A DNA stretch of 32,523 bases from Alphaproteobacteria bacterium. Its GTDB lineage: Bacteria > Pseudomonadota > Alphaproteobacteria > UBA2966. The stretch covers positions 1-32,523 of the forward strand of contig JABIFY010000121.1 in the NCBI GenBank assembly GCA_018650465.1, read 5' to 3'. Within the stretch, counting starts at the first letter, position 1; each line of letters opens with the position of its first letter. The notes below the pieces were generated by a model. That model did not search any database, was not told where the DNA came from, and saw only the letters and a list, made by a program, of their open reading frames with translations. Below are positions 1-9,066 of the stretch, one piece after another. A program made the translations under genes and the position numbers.

Positions 1-1
1 C

Positions 2-121
2 GGCCTCAATGCCTTCAGAAAAGCCATGGTCAAAATGTCTGAATTGGAAATCCGCGACTATATGATGGCTTTATTCAAACCAAACATTCCTCGGAAACCG
101 TTGATAGAGTTGGTGTTATGA
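2..121 (+). CDS. 3' end of an unidentified gene
   Basis: An open frame runs from the left edge to a TGA at 119-121, giving the last 39 residues of a protein whose start lies outside the window. The fragment is basic and amphipathic, with a helix-like stretch containing MSELEIRDYMMAL. That stretch is loosely like the last helix of class I c-type cytochromes, where a 'LSEEEIxDLAAYL' pattern is common. No CxxCH haem motif is in view, so this is only a guess. The gene is co-directional with torR, 169 bases upstream of the torR start I chose. Confidence 0.5.
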   Translation, partial: GLNAFRKAMVKMSELEIRDYMMALFKPNIPRKPLIELVL

Positions 122-290
122 AAAGAGTCGGGTACTGTGGTTTTATGCACACTATTTTCTGTGTGCTTATTCTCTTCAATAGGTATTTTATTGGTTAAAT
201 GTGAAAAACATTCGCATCTTGGTTGAACCAGCTGTGTTATTATGTGAAAAATTTATTACAATAATTTTGACGATTTATTGGACTCGAAAG
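122..290 (+). promoter_or_regulatory. torR upstream region with repeats
   Basis: This AT-rich gap holds three small repeats. A perfect 6-bp inverted repeat, GCACAC/GTGTGC, lies at 147-152 and 161-166 with an 8-base spacer just after the upstream gene; it could be a weak terminator or an operator. The decamer ATGTGAAAAA occurs twice, at 199-208 and 242-251, 43 bases apart, about four helical turns. An 11-bp palindrome, TGGTTGAACCA, lies at 220-230. These would fit binding of a dimeric regulator, possibly TorR itself, but I cannot assign a factor. An in-frame GTG at 201 exists, but the region does not look like coding sequence. Confidence 0.35.
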
Positions 291-998
291 ATGACGGAAC
301 CGCATCATTTGCTAATTATCGAGGATGACGAGGTCACCCGCGCCAAGCTTTCGGGGCATCTTGAAGTTGCAGGATATCGTGTCAGTGAGGCCGTTGATGG
401 CGCCGAGATGGAGCGTGTCCTGTTGCGAGATCCGGTCGATCTTATTCTTCTCGACATCAACCTTCCGGGGGAGGACGGGCTCGACCTGACTCGCAAGCTT
501 CGCAATCGATCCAACGTCGGCATTATTCTCGTTACCAGCCGAACAGACGAGGTGGACCGGATCGTTGGCCTTGAAATTGGCGCCGATGATTACGTGACAA
601 AGCCGTTCAATCCTCGCGAATTGCTGGCTAGGGTCAAAAGTGTCCTCAGGCGTGCCTCTCAGTCCGACCGACCGTTTGATCAGGTGCGACGTTTCGCGGG
701 GTGGGGGTTCGATATGCTCAGCCGCCAACTGGAATCCATCGAGGGTGAAAGGGTCCCCCTGACGCGTGCTGAATATGAACTGCTGTCCGCATTCATAAAA
801 CGACCGGGCATGGTGTTAAGCAGGGACCGCCTGCTGGATCAGTTGACCCATCGTACAGGTGAGCCCTGCGACAGGACGATCGACGCCTTGGTCCGTCGCC
901 TCCGCAAAAAACTGGAGGCCGACCCGAAGATTCCGGAAATCATTATCACGGCCCATGGTGAAGGCTACGTTTTCGCGGCGGAAATTTCCAACTATTAG
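291..998 (+). CDS. torR: TorR-like response regulator (OmpR/PhoB type)
   Basis: This 235-residue two-component response regulator probably activates TMAO-respiration genes when phosphorylated by TorS. The receiver domain (about 1-120) has the acidic pair near residues 11-13, the phospho-acceptor Asp55 in LILLDINLPGEDGL, and Lys104 in YVTKPF. The C-terminal winged helix (about 135-230) has LTRAEYELLSAF and the recognition segment around RTIDALVRRLRKKL. Runs such as VDLILLDINLP, RIVGLEIGADDYVTKP and the HGEGYVFAA ending closely match what I recall of E. coli TorR (230 residues). I chose the ATG at 291 because it gives the family length; the GTG at 201 would add 30 hydrophobic residues not seen in the family. 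The gene converges on torS with a 4-base overlap of the 3' ends. Confidence 0.9.
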   Translation: MTEPHHLLIIEDDEVTRAKLSGHLEVAGYRVSEAVDGAEMERVLLRDPVDLILLDINLPGEDGLDLTRKLRNRSNVGIILVTSRTDEVDRIVGLEIGADDYVTKPFNPRELLARVKSVLRRASQSDRPFDQVRRFAGWGFDMLSRQLESIEGERVPLTRAEYELLSAFIKRPGMVLSRDRLLDQLTHRTGEPCDRTIDALVRRLRKKLEADPKIPEIIITAHGEGYVFAAEISNY

Positions 999-3919
999 GA
1001 TTGGTTAAGCCGCTCCCAAAAATCACGCAATTCCTCAGTACTTTGGTGAAAGAGGGCTTCGAACCCATCGAAGTGCTCTTTTACCATATCGGCGTTTTGA
1101 GCCTTCGCGGCCGTTTCTAGCTGTCGGGTACTTGCCTCGGTCGAGCGTAGTCCTAATATAGAGGCGCTTCCCAAAAGGTTGTGTGCAACATAGGCGACGC
1201 CCTCCCAGTCTTCCGCATCAATGGCCTTGGCGAGTTGCTCGATTTTGCTGGTGGAGGATTCCAGGAAGGCTTCGACCATCCTCCTCGTCCTCTTGGGACC
1301 TAGGGTCCTGAAGTCATCATTAAGGATGTCCTCATCCAGAATCGGCCACTGATCCTGAGGCGTTGTTACCTTTTCCGGCAGAACTTGATGGGTGATCATT
1401 CCCCTGCGTCCGATTTGTGACAACCTTTCAGCTAATCGTTCCGGAACGACCGGCTTGCCGATAAAGGCGTCCATACCCGCATCTAAAAAGAGGGCTGTTT
1501 CGTTTTCGAACACATGGGCGGACATGGCGATAATGGGAATGGATTTTTTCTCATTCATGAGGTTGCGAATACGTCGCGTCGTTTCGATACCATCGATACC
1601 GGGTAAGGAAATATCCATCAATATCACGTCAAAGCTGCTTTCCTTGACGCATTCGACGGCCTCTTCACCCGTCGTCACCAAGGTGACGTCATGGCCCATT
1701 CTTTTCAGAAAGGTCTCAACGACGATTGCATTCGTTTCGTTATCTTCGACGGCAAGAACCGAAAGAGCGCCGGCGTCGGAACGCAGATTATGCAGATCCA
1801 CATTGGTATCAACGATGGCCCGCTCATCGCCCTCAATAAGCTTAACGCGAAACCAGAATTGACTTCCTTTACCTAATTCGCTTTCAACGCCAATTTCGCC
1901 GCCCATAGCTTCGACCAGACGCTTGCAAATAGCCAATCCAAGCCCGGTGCCACCGCGGCGGCGAGAACGTTGAACGTCGGCCTGATAGAAGGCATCGAAC
2001 AACTTTCCGGTTTTTTCGGGCTCAATGCCTATGCCAGTGTCCGAAACACAGATGTGCAGGCCGACAGAGGAGCCGTGCCGCTTATCGTTCCTTGTAACAG
2101 ATATTGAAACGCCTCCTTCGTCAGTAAACCTTAGGGCATTTCCTATCAAATTCAGAAGTACCTGACTGAGTTTGCCGGAATCGCCCTTGATGACCGTGGG
2201 GACGTCGTCGGCGATGGACTGGGTGAGGTGAAGTCCCTTTTCATCGGCGCGGAAACGCATCAGGGAAATGATATCTTCAAGAAGCTGACGAATGTCAAAT
2301 TCTGAAGCCTTTACGATGACTTCATCGCTTTCGATACGCGTGTAATCAAGGATGTCATTAAGGATTCCAAGTAATGCCCGACTGGAAGAGCGGGCGACGC
2401 CAAGGCGTTCGCGTTGCACCTCGGAAAGCGGGCTGTCACTGACGATTCGCAGCATGCCGAGAATTCCGTTCATCGGTGTCCGAATTTCATGACTCATGGT
2501 GGCCAGAAATTCGGATTTGGCGCGACTGGCCTGTTCCGCCATTTGACGAGCTTTGTCGTGATTGTCGACGGCTTCGGATAATTGTTTCGTGCGTTCTTCC
2601 ACCAGATCTTCCAATTGATCCTTGTGGCGGCGCAACTCAATTTCGGTTTGCTCCCTCTCCTTCTCGAGTTCGCGCTTGGCGATGGCTTGATCTTTAAAGA
2701 TCACAACTGCTCCGCTCATTCGTGTCAGCTCATCACTTCCCCCGGTTTCCACGGCGACATCAAGGTCGCCGTCGGCCAGTTTTCGCATTACGTTTTCCAG
2801 ATGCTTCAAGCGCCGAATAACATTTCTTTGTACGTACAGCCATATAATCAAAGCGGCTACGATTAACGAGCCAATGGCCTGAGCGATAAGGGTGGTGACG
2901 CCCGTTTCAACGGCGTTTTGAGCCTTCCTGGCGGTGGTGTCGGCAAGTTTCTGGGTTTGATCGACCAAACTCAGGACAAGTGTGAAAAGAGAAGAGGAAA
3001 GATTGCGATTGTCGGTCGTGGCCGTTTCGATGGCCGCATTTAACGAAAGAAGCCCTTTGCGCAGACGAAACAGATTTTTTGCGTCCTCTCCGGCTACGGA
3101 TTGCAACCGATCCACAAGTTTTCGGGCCTGCTGACGCCGGGTGGGATCAGCGATGCCGTTTGCCCGACGATCAAGAATTCTGAGGTTTCGTAGATAGCTT
3201 GCCTCGATATCGGCAACCTCCTCCGGGGTCCCGGCTTGCTCAATCTGGTTGAGTAGCAATCCTATCTGCGAGGAGCGCAACCGCAGTTCAAACATACGCT
3301 CCATGGTAAAAACATCTTTTTCAAGAAGCCGATCAAGGGCGTTTAACGCATCCCCAACCCGTTCTTCCGATTCAACCAACTCATAAAGGTTGGAAATTAC
3401 CGCCGTTGTTCCCGAGGCTGCATTGGAAACAAGAGTTTCGGACATATCGGATAGATTCTTGGCGGCATCGAGAGACGTGTGAACGGCTTGGGAAAGGCGT
3501 TCGTCGAGGGTAATTCGGCGGGCGATTAGTTTATCCAGTTTCCCCAAGGCCCCGATCAGTAGATTCGACATATTCTGCAGATCGTCTTGATTTATATCGT
3601 TGAAGCCAAAACCGCCAAGGCGTGAGAGCACGTCGTTCAGTTCTATTGCTTGCAGGGATAGGGCTTGGGCCTCAAGTCGACGCGTGGACTGCGAGGTGGC
3701 GCGCCGTAAAAGGGGAATGCGGTCGGCAATTCTTTTGGAGATCTCGGCAACAATTTTGGCATCGGCTGCTGCCGGCATGGCCTGTTCGACGACACTTTTT
3801 TGTGCTTTGTCCACATCATGCAGTTTCCACCAGCCGACGAAGCCGGATGCAAGGGACAGGGTCGCTATGCAAGCGAAAGCCAATAACAATCGTCCGGCAA
3901 TTCCAATGGGTTGGATCAT
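995..3919 (-). CDS. torS: TorS-like hybrid sensor histidine kinase
   Basis: This 974-residue inner-membrane kinase should sense TMAO through periplasmic TorT and pass phosphate to TorR. In order it has a first membrane helix (about 8-30), a long helical periplasmic sensor (about 31-340), a second helix (about 343-363), a HAMP domain (about 364-415), a charged coiled coil (about 412-470), and HisKA with His477 in [13 protein letters not shown]. The ATPase follows, with N-box Asn590/Asn594, DTGIGI at 627-632 and GGTGLGL at 656-662. A receiver domain has Asp769 and Lys822, and a C-terminal HPt domain has His913 in AHNLLGSAS. This is the full four-step phosphorelay layout of E. coli TorS (914 residues). 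It is divergent from torT across 56 bases. It could instead serve a related ligand, but the neighbouring torT and torR make TorS the best call. Confidence 0.9.
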   Translation of the reverse strand: MIQPIGIAGRLLLAFACIATLSLASGFVGWWKLHDVDKAQKSVVEQAMPAAADAKIVAEISKRIADRIPLLRRATSQSTRRLEAQALSLQAIELNDVLSRLGGFGFNDINQDDLQNMSNLLIGALGKLDKLIARRITLDERLSQAVHTSLDAAKNLSDMSETLVSNAASGTTAVISNLYELVESEERVGDALNALDRLLEKDVFTMERMFELRLRSSQIGLLLNQIEQAGTPEEVADIEASYLRNLRILDRRANGIADPTRRQQARKLVDRLQSVAGEDAKNLFRLRKGLLSLNAAIETATTDNRNLSSSLFTLVLSLVDQTQKLADTTARKAQNAVETGVTTLIAQAIGSLIVAALIIWLYVQRNVIRRLKHLENVMRKLADGDLDVAVETGGSDELTRMSGAVVIFKDQAIAKRELEKEREQTEIELRRHKDQLEDLVEERTKQLSEAVDNHDKARQMAEQASRAKSEFLATMSHEIRTPMNGILGMLRIVSDSPLSEVQRERLGVARSSSRALLGILNDILDYTRIESDEVIVKASEFDIRQLLEDIISLMRFRADEKGLHLTQSIADDVPTVIKGDSGKLSQVLLNLIGNALRFTDEGGVSISVTRNDKRHGSSVGLHICVSDTGIGIEPEKTGKLFDAFYQADVQRSRRRGGTGLGLAICKRLVEAMGGEIGVESELGKGSQFWFRVKLIEGDERAIVDTNVDLHNLRSDAGALSVLAVEDNETNAIVVETFLKRMGHDVTLVTTGEEAVECVKESSFDVILMDISLPGIDGIETTRRIRNLMNEKKSIPIIAMSAHVFENETALFLDAGMDAFIGKPVVPERLAERLSQIGRRGMITHQVLPEKVTTPQDQWPILDEDILNDDFRTLGPKRTRRMVEAFLESSTSKIEQLAKAIDAEDWEGVAYVAHNLLGSASILGLRSTEASTRQLETAAKAQNADMVKEHFDGFEALFHQSTEELRDFWERLNQS

Positions 3920-3975
3920 GGTTTTTCAACAGTCCACTAGCCTTCGACCCTTGATTTACAGCATAATCCCAGACC
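3920..3975. promoter_or_regulatory. torS/torT divergent intergenic region
   Basis: Only 56 bases separate the divergent torS and torT start codons, so promoters for both must overlap here or extend into the coding sequences. I see no clear -10/-35 pair and no strong Shine-Dalgarno before the torT ATG. The gap alone suggests low expression, as is usual for sensory proteins. Confidence 0.3.
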
Positions 3976-5061
3976 ATGCGCTACCAGCAAACACGATCAC
4001 CGCATTTTCTTGGCGCCTTGTTCCTATTTTTCCTACTGATCAAGGGGCCGTTACCGGCATTCGCAGAAGAAAAACCGTGGCTCCTGGAAACATGGGAAAG
4101 ACCCTTCGATTACACGAGCCCGTCGCGCACTATTCACTATGCGCCCCTGGCTTCAGCTTCAAAAAAATGGCGCATCTGCGCATCCTATCCGCATCTCAAG
4201 GATTCCTATTGGTTAAGCGTCAATTATGGGATGGTGGAAGAGGCTAGGCGTCTTGGGGTGGCGCTTCGTGTTGTTGAGGCTGGGGGATATCCCAACCTAT
4301 CCAGACAAATCAGCCAAATCCAGGAATGCACGGCAAGAAATACCGACATCCTTGTGATCGGTAGCGTTAGCTTCAAGGGAGTAACGCCGACGATTAAGGA
4401 TATCGCTAAGCGCATTCCCGTTGTTGCGGTTGTCAATGACATCGCCGATGACGGCATAACGGCGAAGACAGGGGTCTCCTGGATTTCCATGGGCAAGCGG
4501 ATCGGCGAGTTTTTGGCCCGCGCCCATCCTCAGGGGTCCGCTCCGGTCAAGGTCGCCTGGTTCCCCGGGCCTAAAGCTTCAGGCTGGGTACCGTTTGTCG
4601 AAGAAGGCTTCAAGTCCGCCCTCGCCGATAGTTCAGCCGAAATCGTGGTGACCAAGTATGGAGACACCGGCAAAGAGATTCAGTTGATCCTGATTGAAGA
4701 AGCCTTGGAGGAACGTCCCGACGTCGATTATCTCGTCGGCAGCGCCGTGACCGCCGGAGCCGCAGTGAGCGTTCTCAGGGCGAAAGGGCTTTCGAACAGG
4801 ATTAAGATTCTTGCCGATTATTTTACCCATGCTGTTTATCGCGGCATCAAGCGCGGCAAGATACTGGCGGCGCCAACCGACTTTGCGATCGTTCAGGGAC
4901 GATTGGGGATAGAGCAAGCCGTCAGGGTGCTTGAAGGAAAATTAAGCCTTAAGCATGTGGGGCCGGCCATCACTCTTGTTGATTCAAATAATGTGAATGA
5001 GATAGGGACAGGTCAATCTCTGGCACCGGCGACTTTTTCACCAACTTTTATCATCGAATGA
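3976..5061 (+). CDS. torT: TorT-like periplasmic TMAO-binding protein
   Basis: This 361-residue periplasmic binding protein of the sugar-binding type I fold (Peripla_BP_4-like) should present TMAO to TorS. A Sec signal peptide is clear: a hydrophobic core, FLGALFLFFLLIKGPLPAFA, with likely cleavage near residue 30 before EEKPW. The mature part has two-lobed features such as DSYWLSVNYGMVEEARRLGV, DILVIGSVSF, GWVPFVEEGFK and DYLVGSAVTAGAAV, matching my recollection of TorT (about 340 residues). Its position beside torS and one gene from torR supports the call. It ends 8 bases from the convergent nitrilase-family gene. Confidence 0.88.
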   Translation: MRYQQTRSPHFLGALFLFFLLIKGPLPAFAEEKPWLLETWERPFDYTSPSRTIHYAPLASASKKWRICASYPHLKDSYWLSVNYGMVEEARRLGVALRVVEAGGYPNLSRQISQIQECTARNTDILVIGSVSFKGVTPTIKDIAKRIPVVAVVNDIADDGITAKTGVSWISMGKRIGEFLARAHPQGSAPVKVAWFPGPKASGWVPFVEEGFKSALADSSAEIVVTKYGDTGKEIQLILIEEALEERPDVDYLVGSAVTAGAAVSVLRAKGLSNRIKILADYFTHAVYRGIKRGKILAAPTDFAIVQGRLGIEQAVRVLEGKLSLKHVGPAITLVDSNNVNEIGTGQSLAPATFSPTFIIE

Positions 5062-5069
5062 TGAGGTGA

Positions 5070-5894
5070 TTATTTCTCAAGCGTATAAGAACGGTCGTGG
5101 TCAAGGGCGGGGATCATCTGGCGGGCTTGCTCGACGCGGGCGGTTTCGACATCGGCGATGATGAATCCCACCTCGTTTCCGGCATCGGCTAATATCTCTC
5201 CCCACGGATCGATGATAAGGGAATGTCCATATGTCTCGCCGGCACCATGAGAGCCGGTTTGGCAGGGGGCGAAAATGTAACTTCCCGTTTCGATCGCGCG
5301 GCTGCGCAACAGCACATGCCAGTGGGCCTTGCCGGTGGTTTTAGCGAAGGCCGCCGGAACCGCATGAAACAGTGCGCCACCCTGCGCAAGTGTTCGGTAC
5401 AGATAGGCGAATCTGAGGTCATAGCAGACCGACATGCCTAACGGGCCCCATGGGGTTGGCGCCAGGACGGCTTTGTTGCCGGGTTCGATAATTTTTGATT
5501 CGCGATAGCTTTCTCCATCGCTCAAATCGACATCGAAGAGGTGGAGTTTATCATAGCGGGCCGTGATGACGCCGTTATCATCGATCATGTAAGAGCGATT
5601 AAGGATCTTGCCGTTATCGCCCTCAATGGCCAGGGATCCCAACAAAATCCAGCTATCGAACTGATTAGCGAGATTTTGAAGATGCGATAGCGCCGGGTGA
5701 TCTTCTTCAGGGTAAGGGGCGACGGCGAAGCCATCATCGGTGATGTTCAGGCAAGATACGTATTCCGGCAGACAGATGAGTTTTGCCCCCTTCGAGCAGG
5801 AGTCCCTGACAAGATCATCGAGGGCTTCCAGGTTGGCATCCATATCCGGGCCGGCGCAGTTTTGGATACACGCTACCCTGAATGTCACACTCAT
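5070..5894 (-). CDS. carbon-nitrogen hydrolase (nitrilase superfamily, Nit-type)
   Basis: This 274-residue cytosolic amidase is of the Nit1/Nit2 branch, whose known members hydrolyse deaminated glutathione or omega-amides. The Glu-Lys-Cys triad is visible: Glu in CLPEYVS, Lys in YDKLHLFD and the nucleophile Cys in SVCYDLRF. Length and the closing DPWGEILADAG motif fit the family. Its ATG overlaps the stop of the folB-like gene as ATGA, so it is the last gene of the formate-dehydrogenase operon. The substrate is unknown. In this setting an omega-amide, such as a glutamylamide-derived product, or housekeeping repair of deaminated glutathione are both possible. Confidence 0.85.
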   Translation of the reverse strand: MSVTFRVACIQNCAGPDMDANLEALDDLVRDSCSKGAKLICLPEYVSCLNITDDGFAVAPYPEEDHPALSHLQNLANQFDSWILLGSLAIEGDNGKILNRSYMIDDNGVITARYDKLHLFDVDLSDGESYRESKIIEPGNKAVLAPTPWGPLGMSVCYDLRFAYLYRTLAQGGALFHAVPAAFAKTTGKAHWHVLLRSRAIETGSYIFAPCQTGSHGAGETYGHSLIIDPWGEILADAGNEVGFIIADVETARVEQARQMIPALDHDRSYTLEK

Positions 5895-6316
5895 TGCGTC
5901 ATTTCCATTTCATTGCGCCGCTCAATTTCAATGCCGACGCTGGCGGCGTCCTCAATGATATCAAGTTTTTCCACACGGACTCGAACTGATTTGGACAAAG
6001 GGATATCCAGACAACATGCGGCGATTTTTTCGGCCAGGGATTCGACAAGATTGGTGTGGCCTTCTCCAACGATTGCTTCGACCAGGTCGGCTAAACTATC
6101 GATGCCGAAGGTGTTCCTTTCCGGTTCGTGATCGGTAACCGGACAAAGGCGGGAAAGTTCTAAATTAACGCGGATACGCTGTTCGGCGAGTTGCTCGTGA
6201 TCGTGAATGCCAATCATGGCACTAAGGACATGGTCGCGCAGAGAAACCGTCATTTCCTCGAAGTGGATGCCGGAATGAGGAATCTCTGAAATTCTTAAGG
6301 CGTTACCCGTCTTCAT
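5891..6316 (-). CDS. folB: dihydroneopterin aldolase family protein (FolB-like)
   Basis: This 141-residue protein is of the FolB/FolX tunnelling fold, which converts 7,8-dihydroneopterin to 6-hydroxymethyl-dihydropterin in folate synthesis. Family marks are VSLRDHVLSAMIGIHDHEQL (about 25-44), the NLVESLAEKIAACCL segment with the conserved Glu, and the late VRVEKLDIIEDA segment with the conserved Lys. The ATG at 6314-6316 overlaps the fdhA stop (ATGA); a longer upstream frame merely overlaps fdhA. The N-terminal 20 residues are extra compared with the roughly 120-residue FolB enzymes. Finding it inside a formate-dehydrogenase operon suggests a role in pterin or folate supply for C1 metabolism. 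It may also be a FolB paralog with another pterin substrate. Confidence 0.8.
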   Translation of the reverse strand: MKTGNALRISEIPHSGIHFEEMTVSLRDHVLSAMIGIHDHEQLAEQRIRVNLELSRLCPVTDHEPERNTFGIDSLADLVEAIVGEGHTNLVESLAEKIAACCLDIPLSKSVRVRVEKLDIIEDAASVGIEIERRNEMEMTQ

Positions 6317-9066
6317 TCCAGTTTCCTGAGACTGGCGGCGCAGAACTTGAACTCGGGTATTTTCCCGAAGGGGTCGAGTACGGGATTGGTGAGAATGTTC
6401 GCTGCCGCTTCGGCATAAAAGAACGGGATAAAAATCATCCCCTCTGCAAGATCCGGGTCGGCTTTGACGCATAGCTCGATTTCGCCGCGACGGGTCGAAA
6501 CCTGGGCCCGGTCACCCGGCTTTAGCCCAAGTCGTTTCATTTCAAGCGGGTTCAGACTGACATGCGCCTCAGGCGTGATGGCGCTGAGAGAGGAGGCCCG
6601 GCGTGTCATGGCGCCGGTATGCCAATGTTCAAGCACCCGTCCGGTGGTCAGGATCATGGGATAGTCGTCATCGGGTGTTTCCGCCGGCGGCTTAAGGTCA
6701 GCGGCTACGAAACGGGCACGGCCAGACTTCGTGGGAAAGCCGTTGCCGAAGATTACGCCTTTGCCGGGGCCGTTGGGATCGTCGCATGGGTAGGTGACGG
6801 CTCCTTCTTTGTCCAGGCGTTGCCAGGTAATGTTGTCAAGCGATGCCATCACCGATTTCATTTCGGCGAAAATGTCGGCCGGGCTTTCATAGTTCCATCC
6901 GCCACCCATGCGATTGGCGATGTCACCGGTGATCTGCCAGTCCGGGCGAGCCTCACCGGGCGGCAAGCCCGCCGGGCGACCCATTTGGATCTCGCGGTTG
7001 GTGTTGGTGACGGTGCCGGATTTTTCCGACCAGGCTGCTGCTGGCAGAACGACATCGGCGTGGAAAGCCGTTTCGGTCAGGAAAATATCCTGGACGACCA
7101 GGTGATCCAGTTTTGCAAGCGCGCCCCGCGCGTGGTTGAGGTCCGGGTCCGACATGGCGGGATTTTCCCCCATGATGTACATGCCTTTGACATCGCCCGA
7201 ATGGATAGCATTCATGATCTCGACGACAGTCAGTCCGGGATCGGGATCAAGCGGAGTTTGCCAGGCCTTTTCAAACCGCGCCCTGACGTCAGGATCGGCG
7301 ACGGATTTATAGTCGGGGAAAAACATTGGTATCAGACCGGCGTCCGATGCGCCTTGGACGTTGTTTTGTCCTCGCAAGGGATGCAGCCCGGTTCCGGGGC
7401 GCCCGATGTGACCCGTCGCCAGCGCCAGGGCGATCAGGCAGCGGGCATTGTCGGTGCCGTGTGAATGCTGGGAAACGCCCATGCCCCAGAAAATCATTGA
7501 GCGCCCGGAAGTGGCGTAAGCGCGGGCCACCGTGCGGATGGTGTCGGCGTCTATACCGCAGATCACGGACATTTCCTCTGGCGGAAAGTCCTTTATCCGA
7601 TCAGCCAACGTCTCGAAACCCTCGGTATGCTTGTCGATGAAATCCCTGTCGATCAAATTCTCGGTAATGATAACGTGGAGCATGGCGTTGAGTAGCGCCA
7701 CGTCGGTACCGCCGGTGAATTTTAGGTGGTGATCGGCGTGACGGGCCAGGCCGCTTCCGCGCGGGTCAATCAGGATCAATGTTGCCCCGTTCTTGCAGGC
7801 CTGTTTGAAATAGGTCGCGGCGACGGGATGGTTTTCCGTCGGACGGGTGCCAATGACGATGATGCAGTCGGCGTTCAGGGCGTCGTAGAAGGGGGCCGTG
7901 ACGGCCCCGGACCCGATTCCTTCTATCAGGGCCGAAACCGACGAGGCATGGCATAGGCGGGTGCAATGATCGACGTTGTTCGACCCGAAAACGCTGCGCA
8001 CCAGTTTTTGAAACAGGTAAGCCTCCTCGTTTGAACACTTGGCCGATCCGAAGCCGGCAAGCGACTTCGGGCCTTGTTGGTAAAGAATCAGCTGAAGGCC
8101 AGTGGCGGCATATTCGAGCGCCTCTTCCCACGAGGCTTCCCTGAAGTGTGTTAACGGGTTGGCCGGATCGACAATGTCCGTTCCGCCCTTGGCGACGCCA
8201 TCCTTGCGGATCAGGGGCACGGTCAGGCGGTGGGGGTGTTCGATGTAATCGAAGCCGAAGCGGCCCTTGACGCAAAGGCGCTTTTCATTGGCGGGGCCGT
8301 CCAGTCCGTCGATATGACGGATTTTGCCGTTCTTCAGATGATAAGTTATCTGGCAGCCAACCCCGCAATAAGGACAGACACTATCGACAAGCTGGTCGGA
8401 GTCGCGTTCTCCAATTTGCGCGCTATCCAACAGTGCGGCAGGCATCAGGGCCCCCGTCGGGCAGGCCTGGACACATTCGCCGCAGGCCACGCACGAAGAA
8501 TCACCCATCGGATCGTTAACGTCGAAGACAATTTTTGATGCGGCCCCGCGACCAGACATTCCGATGACGTCATTGACCTGAACCTCTCTGCAGGCCCGAA
8601 CACACAAGTTGCAGTGGATACAGGCATCCAAATTGACGCCCATGGCGGGATGGCTCGAGTCCGCGGGTGGGGTGATTTGGCGGGCCGGGAAGGGGCTGCC
8701 TTCTATGCCGAGTGCTTCGACCCAATACCAGAAGCGGCTGTTGCGGTCATGAGCCCGATCCCGAGCCGGTTGGTCGGCGAGCAGCAGTTCGAAGACTGTT
8801 TTACGAGCCCGTTGCACACGCTCGCTTGATGTTTTTACCACCATGCCCGGCGCTGGTATACGTGAGCAAGACGGAGCCAGAACCCGTTCACCCTCAATTT
8901 CGACAACGCAGGCGCGACAGTTGCCGTCGGCGTGGTAGCCGGGTTCGGGCAAGTGACAGAGATGGGGAATGTCGATGCTATGGCGCTTCGCGGACTGCCA
9001 GATTGATTCGCCCTCTACAGCCTCGACGTCATTTCCATCCAGGCTGAATGTCATTGCTTGTTTCAT
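6313..9066 (-). CDS. fdhA: NAD-dependent formate dehydrogenase, catalytic alpha subunit
   Basis: This 917-residue cytosolic molybdenum- or tungsten-bis-MGD enzyme oxidises formate to CO2. In order: an N-terminal 2Fe-2S domain (Cys37, 50, 53 and 67), a NuoG-type cluster-binding segment (about 85-130), two 4Fe-4S ferredoxin motifs (CIHCNLCVRAC near 149-159, CVACGECVQAC near 192-202), the CPYCGVGC 4Fe-4S site (231-238), the molybdopterin oxidoreductase domain with active-site Cys372 in CTRLCHASS, and a C-terminal dinucleotide-binding domain. The active site is Cys, not selenocysteine. The layout matches FdsA of Cupriavidus/Rhodobacter and Fdh1A of Methylobacterium. I chose the ATG at 9064-9066, which overlaps the fdhB stop (ATGA), over a much longer frame reaching 9258. 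Confidence 0.93.
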   Translation of the reverse strand: MKQAMTFSLDGNDVEAVEGESIWQSAKRHSIDIPHLCHLPEPGYHADGNCRACVVEIEGERVLAPSCSRIPAPGMVVKTSSERVQRARKTVFELLLADQPARDRAHDRNSRFWYWVEALGIEGSPFPARQITPPADSSHPAMGVNLDACIHCNLCVRACREVQVNDVIGMSGRGAASKIVFDVNDPMGDSSCVACGECVQACPTGALMPAALLDSAQIGERDSDQLVDSVCPYCGVGCQITYHLKNGKIRHIDGLDGPANEKRLCVKGRFGFDYIEHPHRLTVPLIRKDGVAKGGTDIVDPANPLTHFREASWEEALEYAATGLQLILYQQGPKSLAGFGSAKCSNEEAYLFQKLVRSVFGSNNVDHCTRLCHASSVSALIEGIGSGAVTAPFYDALNADCIIVIGTRPTENHPVAATYFKQACKNGATLILIDPRGSGLARHADHHLKFTGGTDVALLNAMLHVIITENLIDRDFIDKHTEGFETLADRIKDFPPEEMSVICGIDADTIRTVARAYATSGRSMIFWGMGVSQHSHGTDNARCLIALALATGHIGRPGTGLHPLRGQNNVQGASDAGLIPMFFPDYKSVADPDVRARFEKAWQTPLDPDPGLTVVEIMNAIHSGDVKGMYIMGENPAMSDPDLNHARGALAKLDHLVVQDIFLTETAFHADVVLPAAAWSEKSGTVTNTNREIQMGRPAGLPPGEARPDWQITGDIANRMGGGWNYESPADIFAEMKSVMASLDNITWQRLDKEGAVTYPCDDPNGPGKGVIFGNGFPTKSGRARFVAADLKPPAETPDDDYPMILTTGRVLEHWHTGAMTRRASSLSAITPEAHVSLNPLEMKRLGLKPGDRAQVSTRRGEIELCVKADPDLAEGMIFIPFFYAEAAANILTNPVLDPFGKIPEFKFCAASLRKLE

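Noticed and set aside
6562-7464. 300-codon plus-strand frame
   Set aside because: It is antisense to the molybdopterin domain of fdhA, with no family resemblance and no ribosome site.
7390-9066. possible selenocysteine formate dehydrogenase
   Set aside because: The active-site position (residue 372) is encoded as Cys in CTRLCHASS, and the frame has no internal TGA.
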